Assembly (NCBI RefSeq): GCF_050624435.1
Contig: NC_134531.1
Coordinates: 258,740,812-258,804,811, forward strand
DNA: 64,000 nucleotides
Source of the DNA: Tenrec ecaudatus
Lineage: Eukaryota > Chordata > Mammalia > Afrosoricida > Tenrecidae
Direction of reading: 5' to 3'
The notes under the pieces were generated by a model. The model searched no databases, was not told where the DNA came from, and saw only the letters and a list, made by a program, of their open reading frames with translations. Position 1 is the first letter of the stretch, and each line of letters starts with the position of its first letter. This document shows, in pieces, positions 57,885 through 64,000 of the stretch. Made by a program: the position numbers and the translations under genes.

Positions 57885-58350
57885 TCTAGCTTCATTTCTC
57901 TCACCAAGGCCATATTTTTCAACTATACATTCTTCTGCTTTGTCTCCCACTTTTGCATTCCAATTAATTTATGCAACTTGTTTGCATGTTTGGTTAATAT
58001 CAGACAGCAGAAGTTAGTAAAAGCTTTAATTATTTAATTTTTGACCTTAATGGTTAGTTTTTAAACTCCTCCAACTCCTTTATCTTATTGTCCTATCACA
58101 GACAGCACTATATTTCAGAAAAATCCTGAAATGTTCTTTGTGATGATAAATGTGGTTCCATTCCCCTTCAATTTTTATTGTTAGCACAACAGACCACAAA
58201 ATTACCTCATTCAAAACAGCCAATACCAGTCCATTTTAACTCATGATCCTAGGGTATCAACTTTAATATATTCCATTACATTTTTGACTACTTCCAATAT
58301 TTCTATATTCATATTTATACATGAAAATTCCAATTATTTATAGATGCTTG
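57885..58350 (-). mobile_element. RTE copy, endonuclease (5') part
   Basis: TCACCAAGGCCATATTTTTC, CATTCCAATTAATTTATGCA, CTTTGTGATGATAAATGTGG, AGCCAATACCAGTCCATTTT are antisense of the RTE endonuclease domain, matching the plus-strand copy at 21.9 kb. Frames are broken. Confidence 0.8.
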
Positions 58351-58571
58351 TGTGTGTGGCTTTCCCCCTTCATTTTATTAGGGTAACTACTCCACCTTGA
58401 ATTATATGAAATTACTCATATTTGATTAAGTTTTAAACTACAAACATGACAGGTTCATGTAGAACTTAATACTTTTCAGAATTCCAAGGTTTCTGAGGTA
58501 GTATAGGTTGAAATTCCTAGGGAAAAAAGATTAACAGTAGTTGATAAGGTTTATTGGAAAATGTTTCTTGA
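58351..58571. other. unassigned sequence
   Basis: No recognised feature. Confidence 0.25.
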
Positions 58572-59656
58572 TGTGATAGGTAGGTTTATTGTGGGTTAAT
58601 AAACACACGTGGGATTAACAACATTGCTGTTTAATTGAAAGGCAAAGAGATAAATGGCTTGGCCAGCCTTGCCTTTCTGTTCTCTTGCTGTTTGATGATT
58701 GGAACAAAGTGCAGCTGCCTTAACTGGTTCTCTGCCTCAACTTGTGAGTTACACTACCTGTGGGACACCCAACCCATGGATTATGTCGCTGTAGTTTGAG
58801 GTTCCTTCAAGACCTGCTTCACCACACTGCTGGTGTATCTATAACTTGAGCTGGGGACTGTTGGACCCTGTCATCTGGCTGACTGTTGGTGACCTCCCCT
58901 GCCATTTGCTGCCTTTGGCCAGATTGCTGTCTGATTCCTTGGCTTACACCCAGAAGCCTTTGTGAGTTGAAGGACTTCCAATGTATTAATTTTCTCATGG
59001 AAGTGATCCTTTTGTACTGTTCTATTGAATAATTAGCTGTTTATTTCCTATGTTGTATATCTCTATCTCTATCTCTATCTCTACCTCTATCTCTATATCT
59101 ATTTATAGCTATAGCTATATCATCTATATCTATACCTATCTACATATATATCTATATCATCTATATCTATATCTATTTCTATTTCTATATCTATTTCTAT
59201 ATCTATATCTATATCTATATCTATATCTATATCTATATCTATATCTATATCTATATCTATATCTATATCTATATCTATATCTATATCTATATCTATATCT
59301 ATATCTATATCTATATCTATATCTATATCTATATCTATATCTATATCTATATCTATATCTATATCTATATCTATATCTATATCTATATCTATATCTATAT
59401 CTATATCTATATCTATATCTATATCTATATCTATATCTATATCTATATCTATATCTATATCTATATCTATATCTATCTATATCTATATCTATATCTATCT
59501 ATCTCTATCTCTATCTCTATCTAATCTATATCTATATCTATATCTATATCTATATCTATCTATTTCTATTTCTATTTCTATTTCTATATCTATATCCATC
59601 TATATAAAATCATGCATGTCCTGGTTTTGTTTCTCTAGAGAACCCTGTCTAACGCA
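58572..59656 (+). mobile_element. solo ERVL-like LTR inflated by a hexamer array
   Basis: Starts TGTGATAGGTAGGTTTATTG and ends TTTCTCTAGAGAACCCTGTC then TAACGCA. Same family as the 589-bp LTR at 5957-6545; the extra roughly 500 bp is almost entirely the microsatellite between GTTTATTTCCTATGTTG and CATGCATGTCCTGGTTTTG. No interior or second LTR is adjacent. Confidence 0.8.
59057..59605. repeat. (CTATAT)n microsatellite, about 550 bp
   Basis: The core at about 59197-59476 is a perfect CTATAT repeat of some 46 units; the edges are CTCTAT and TTCTAT variants. The 185-residue Tyr-Leu/Ile-Ser ORF across it is produced by the 6-bp period and is not a protein. Confidence 0.97.
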
Positions 59657-59999
59657 ACTGAGAAACTTGTTTATGATATACATAAAATTTTAAATTATTA
59701 AAATATTATTAGATATGAAAAACATATATTTATATTTCTCACAAATTCAATCCAATTTGGTCTACTCAAACCAATTTGGTCTACTCAAAAGGCAGTAAAT
59801 TTTTTCTGATATTGGTCATTTGATTAATGCAGAAAATTTGAGTCATTTTATTAAATATTAAAAATATTTCATATAATTCAATTAATCAAGAATTCAAAGT
59901 ACTTAAAATTAACTACTAGCCATTATGAATTCTAATATTTATGTCCAAGTCATCCTCAAATTTTGGCATGTGTTTATATTATGAGTGTTTTTAGTTTGA
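59657..59999. other. unassigned AT-rich sequence
   Basis: Contains a small tandem duplication of CCAATTTGGTCTACTCAAA at about 59753 and 59771. Nothing else recognised. Confidence 0.35.
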
Positions 60000-60130
60000 G
60001 TAGTTATGGAATTGATTCAGACTCATAGTTAAGACATAATTAAATGCAGGGTCAAACTGCTCCATTGAGTTATTACAATAAGATCTACATATCTTCTCAG
60101 GTATTGCTGGATGGGTTTAAACTGCTATTT
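60000..60130 (-). mobile_element. diverged AfroSINE
   Basis: AGTTATGGAATTGATTCAGA, CTCATAG, CTGGATGGGTTTAAACTGCT (B-box region) in minus-strand order. Confidence 0.5.
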
Positions 60131-60214
60131 AAAATTTTTTTTTATTATTGGTAGAGTGCTTAACTATTTATATTAATCAAGTGCTCCTTATAGTCTGAAT
60201 AGTACCTAACCCAA

Positions 60215-60340
60215 ACTCCGGACTCACTGCCATTAAGTCACTGCAGTTCATAGAAACTCTCCAGGACAGGATAGAACTACCCTTTGGGGCTTTTGAGACT
60301 GTAACTCTTTACAGGAATAGAAAGCCTCATCTTTTTTTCT
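60215..60340 (-). mobile_element. AfroSINE
   Basis: GACTCACTGCCATTAAGTCA, CAGGACAGGATAGAACTACC, CTTTGGGGCTTTTGAGACTG, TAACTCTTTACAGGAATAGA, AAGCCTCATCTTTTT; head truncated. Confidence 0.85.
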
Positions 60341-60699
60341 AGGAATAGTACCTATTTATGACTCTCATTTGGAAATAAAATATTACTTAATTTTAAAAGA
60401 TTGCATGTCATGAACCACTTATATGGAAATGATAATTCAGCTGGAATAGAAGAGAATGTTTGGTGCAGGTGCACCATCTAAACCCTCTTTGTCATACATA
60501 GCAGATTGTCCAGTTCTAGCGCTTGTATGTAGTTTATTCCCCAATTTAAAATTTTATGTACATACTCATTTACATAAATACATTCTATATTATACATATT
60601 GTATGCAATTCATGTACATAGGTTGGGAGTAGAAAACCAGTAAAACTTATATGTGTGTATATATATATTTATACTAAGAAATAGCTCACACACTGAATG
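60341..60699. other. unassigned AT-rich sequence
   Basis: No recognised feature. Confidence 0.25.
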
Positions 60700-60990
60700 T
60701 TGCCCATTTCCAATCCAATTACAGGGATCAGCTCTCAAGCTGGAGAAGGCAAAGGCTCATGAATCCAAGATCAACAAGTCAGACAGCTGGCTACTGTCTC
60801 TCATGGTACAGAGAATCATGAACACTGAGATCAGCAGACAATGTGACAGGCTACTTGCGTAAGTCCAACAAACCATAGGCCAGATAATGGTGAACAAGAA
60901 GCAGGACTGAGATAAAGAAGACAACTTTGACAACTTTGCTCATAGCAGATCTAATCAAGGAGGTTATTAAATTATATCAGACCTCATTAC
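60700..60990 (-). mobile_element. possible LTR fragment
   Basis: GCTCAAGCTGGAGAAGG-type GC-richer block in an A/T-rich setting, with AGCAGACAATGTGACAGGCT. It recalls ERVL LTR antisense, but the match is weak. Confidence 0.3.
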
Positions 60991-63599
60991 ATGCATGAGT
61001 ACAAACATACGATCTTAACCTACAGACATACAGATGCATACATGTTTTTACATAGACATTTACACATACACACATACATACACATATTGAGAGACATCAT
61101 ATCTTGATTTTTCTGAGGTTCTGAGGTCATTCATCTTTTATTCTATGTTCACTCACCAAGTCTAATAGAATAAGTGACAAGAGGTGTCATTATCACTAAT
61201 ATTAAACTATACCTCAGCTAGCTCTATGTTTTATTTAATAAGAATTCTCAAATTATCTAGTTGGGAAATATATATATATATTTAAAGTATATATTTTAAA
61301 ATTATATAATTTAAGCAATTATATAATTTGACGTTAAATAGTAGTTCCTAGAGTGTCCTTCTACAAGTTTTTCCCTGACCCCAATAGAATTCCAAGCCTA
61401 GATTCCTCTTGGGAAGTCACAGCTTTGAAATGTAGGGTGATTGTTTGTTCTTTGCATAAGAAACCCTCAGATATCTTACGGAGGAGTTGACTTCTGAATC
61501 TGATAAAGGGAATTGGATTCCTCATATTCTGCCTCATCTCTTTAATATCTTAAGAAAAGACATGTGCATTGACCTATCTTGAAAACATTCCAAGAGAGTA
61601 ATTTAGTGATGGAGTATTCATGGCCTGTTGACATCCAAGATGAATCTGAGCTGCCACATTGATTATCAATAACAAATTTATTAATATTTGGAAGTTCCAA
61701 TGATTCACCATTTAAATATTTATCACATTTGTCCACATCTCTGTACCAGAGACTTTACATTCTTAAAAAAAATCCTATATACAACATCATGCTTTTGTTA
61801 ACAGTCCAGAGAAACAATTGTTTCATGTTTGCTCATCACACAATATTCCAGCAATTAATTATTCAGAAACTTTAAACAATGGAATCATCACTGTTTATCT
61901 TAATATGCAGGTGCATGCTATTTAGATTTTAAAGCCTCATTAATTCCAGTTGTGACACACACAAAGAGCTTTTTGAATACCTTGTATTATTTTGGCATTG
62001 AAATGAATTTTTACGGAATGCATCTTTGTTCTGGGAAATGATATTATGAAAGTTTCCTCATTGCAAAACAATGTCCTCAAATTATTGTAGATTGTATTTG
62101 TGTGTGTTTTTTTTAAAAAATTGTCAAAGACAAGTAACACAAGCCAAGGTAATTATCTTCCAACACTTGATAAAGTCAGGGTATGACATGGGAATAAAGA
62201 AGTATCTGAAATAATGTAAAGATAGGAAACCAATTATAGAAAAAAGAAACAATTAGAGAAGTAACATGAATTGCTTAAATCTGGTGAAGCAGGGAAGAAA
62301 GAAGGTAACCCTGTGTAGTTAATTTTGGCATTCTTCCCAGAATAGTGACATCCTAAGCCATAAAGGTATCAGAGAATTATTTACTGATATTTTCAGAAGA
62401 GTATTTTCAATGAGATCTAGAAGATTTTTTTCAAAAGACATGAACAGCAAAAGAAAATATATTTTACAACTTTTAGTTAGGGTAGTAGCTTAGAGAGATA
62501 TGCCATAACTTCACCTTACATAACTTATTAAACAGTAAAATGGATTTTTAAAAAATTACCTCACAACTCTAAACATTCTTCAGAAAACTGAAGAATTGAC
62601 TAAATACCAATTGAAAGGAAAGTAAGAATTAAAACAGTGTGAATATAGAGAGTCACAATCATCTATCCTCTGACTGCTGGCTCAGTACAGCATAAATTTT
62701 ATAGGAAGACAGCAATCAATATTTCCAAATGAGGAGCTCAATAGGGTACCCTCATAGACAACCACTGAAAATAGAAATACTATGTAATCAAACCTGGACA
62801 GAAACTAGGTGGGCAGAATATATATCCAGTCTGATGCACAGGAGTATATTAGCTTTCAAATGAGACCAGAAAACACATACCATGAAGAGCTTTTGAAGTG
62901 AAGTGAGGTAGACTGAATTCCCAGAATACCACTTCTGACATTAGCATTTATAATACATGAAGTATACATCTGCCGGGGGTTAAAAGGAAAGTATAGAAAG
63001 GCAGTTGCGAGCTCAAGTACTACGTGAATGAAGATAAGTCAGGAAGCCAGGAACCAGGAGCAGGGTTACAGATCAGTGGAATTCTCAATGGCAGTCTGTT
63101 GAATTGGAAGGGAGATGTCCAGGGGGTAGTGAGAACACCAGATAACAGTTAGAAATGCCCCCTCGTTACCTGTGCAATTCCCACCTCCCTTATTGAGTCA
63201 GTTCCATTCTGGACAAACTGCTCATACCATACTAGCTGTCACACTTGTACTCCTGTGCCATGCTCACAAAGTCACCCTACATATATTCTTCAGGCCATTC
63301 ACTCATGCACAGAGGGCCCTATCCTCAGCCCTTATTGTGATCCCAAGTGGCTCCCATTTAGGTAGCCCTGTCTCCACAACTGTACATGCCAGCCCAGAAG
63401 GACTTCATTGTCTACTTAAGGTTACTGGACACCTGACAGTTAGTTCCTCTCATAGAGAAAGGGACTTTCTTTGACACTTTTAAAGCAATCTTCTTTAGGA
63501 AGGGATCCATGTCTAGCCACAGAGAAGTTCAGTATATGTGAACTCCATCATACCCACAAGTGAGATTATATCATACCCAACCAACTTGCAGCACCAAAG
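60991..63599. other. unassigned 2.6-kb segment
   Basis: AT-rich, with ACATACACACATACATAC tracts near 61060 and a TATATATAT tract near 61270. 63140-63550 is GC-richer and could be an L1/HAL1 5'UTR, but I cannot confirm it. No gene recognised. Confidence 0.3.
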
Positions 63600-64000
63600 T
63601 CATACCTACACCCATATCAAAGGACAAATAATTAAAATAATACAAAGAAAGTTGAAAATTAGACAAGCTAAAAGGGAGGGGTAAAGTCTCTCTCTCTCTC
63701 TCTTTCTCAGCAGAGTGGATTTGAAAACAAGATCAATCTACATGATGCCTACAAGAGGCAGTATAAACTCTAAGACAAAAATGCAGTAAAAATCAAAGGA
63801 AGGAGAAATTTTTGCCAAGCCAGTGGCAATTATAAAATATCAGGAGCTGAATTATTATTAATAGCTGGTTAAATAGACATCAAAGAAAATAACCTCATGA
63901 GATGCAGGAAAGGACACTGCATAATGATATAATGAATAATAGACCAAGAAGACACAACCATAATAAATATATACTCTCCATATGAAAGACCATAATAATT
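63600..64000 (+). mobile_element. old L1 ORF2 relic, continues beyond the window
   Basis: CTACATGATGCCTACAAGAG, GAATTATTATTAATAGCTGG, AATAACCTCATGAGATGCAG, GACACTGCATAATGATATAA, AAGAAGACACAACCATAATA follow L1 ORF2 endonuclease-region text in order, diverged. A CT-dinucleotide run is at about 63689-63706. Confidence 0.6.

Noticed and set aside
59050..59607. 185-residue ORF of Tyr-Leu / Ile-Ser repeats
   Set aside because: Created by the 6-bp periodic CTATAT array; any frame without a stop stays open. Not a protein.

Overview
The window is nuclear DNA from a placental mammal, very probably an afrotherian and most likely a tenrec such as Echinops telfairi. Three repeat types point there. AfroSINE copies (the tRNA-derived SINE confined to Afrotheria) are scattered throughout. 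RTE/BovB-type LINE pieces with afrotherian-style 3' ends are abundant. One copy matches SPIN, a hAT transposon that entered a few tetrapod lineages horizontally and, among afrotherians, is known from tenrec. All names come from recognition of the sequence, with no database search, so family-level calls are firmer than subfamily or species calls.

No intact protein-coding gene is visible. Apparent ORFs are short, lack codon structure and lie mostly in repeats. The only trace of a host protein is a 127-bp KRAB A-box exon near 1.1 kb without a usable splice donor. Reverse transcriptase, L1 ORF2 and mariner transposase reading frames survive only as broken fragments. The window therefore reads as a gene desert or a very long intron.

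Layout. 0-8 kb: KRAB relic, RTE pieces, a solo ERVL-like LTR and a mariner MITE. 8-13 kb: MIR, AfroSINEs and a repeat-poor block near 9.0-9.6 kb. 13-22 kb: a 1.3-kb L1 3'UTR copy, an RTE copy split by a 2-kb LTR element, then an RTE 5' end split by an L1. 22-30 kb: AfroSINE/RTE tails, SPIN inside an AfroSINE, an LTR inside an L2, and a long repeat-poor block (28.2-29.8 kb) that looks conserved. 30-39 kb: an old L1 relic hit by younger insertions and three L1 3'UTR copies. 39.5-44.9 kb: one old L1 carrying at least four later insertions. 45-53 kb: LTR-like pieces, MIR, an RTE split by a rearranged L1, and an internally deleted mariner. 54-60 kb: RTE copies, MITE, AfroSINE, a three-level nest of insertions, and an LTR inflated by a roughly 550-bp hexanucleotide array. 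60-64 kb: old repeats, ending inside another L1 ORF2 relic.

The interest lies in insertion history rather than in a functional gene system. Several insertions have readable target-site duplications and can be ordered in time. Two independent L1 insertions share a duplicated 3' tail, which suggests an L1 lineage with a two-module tail. I found no evidence for a new multi-gene system.
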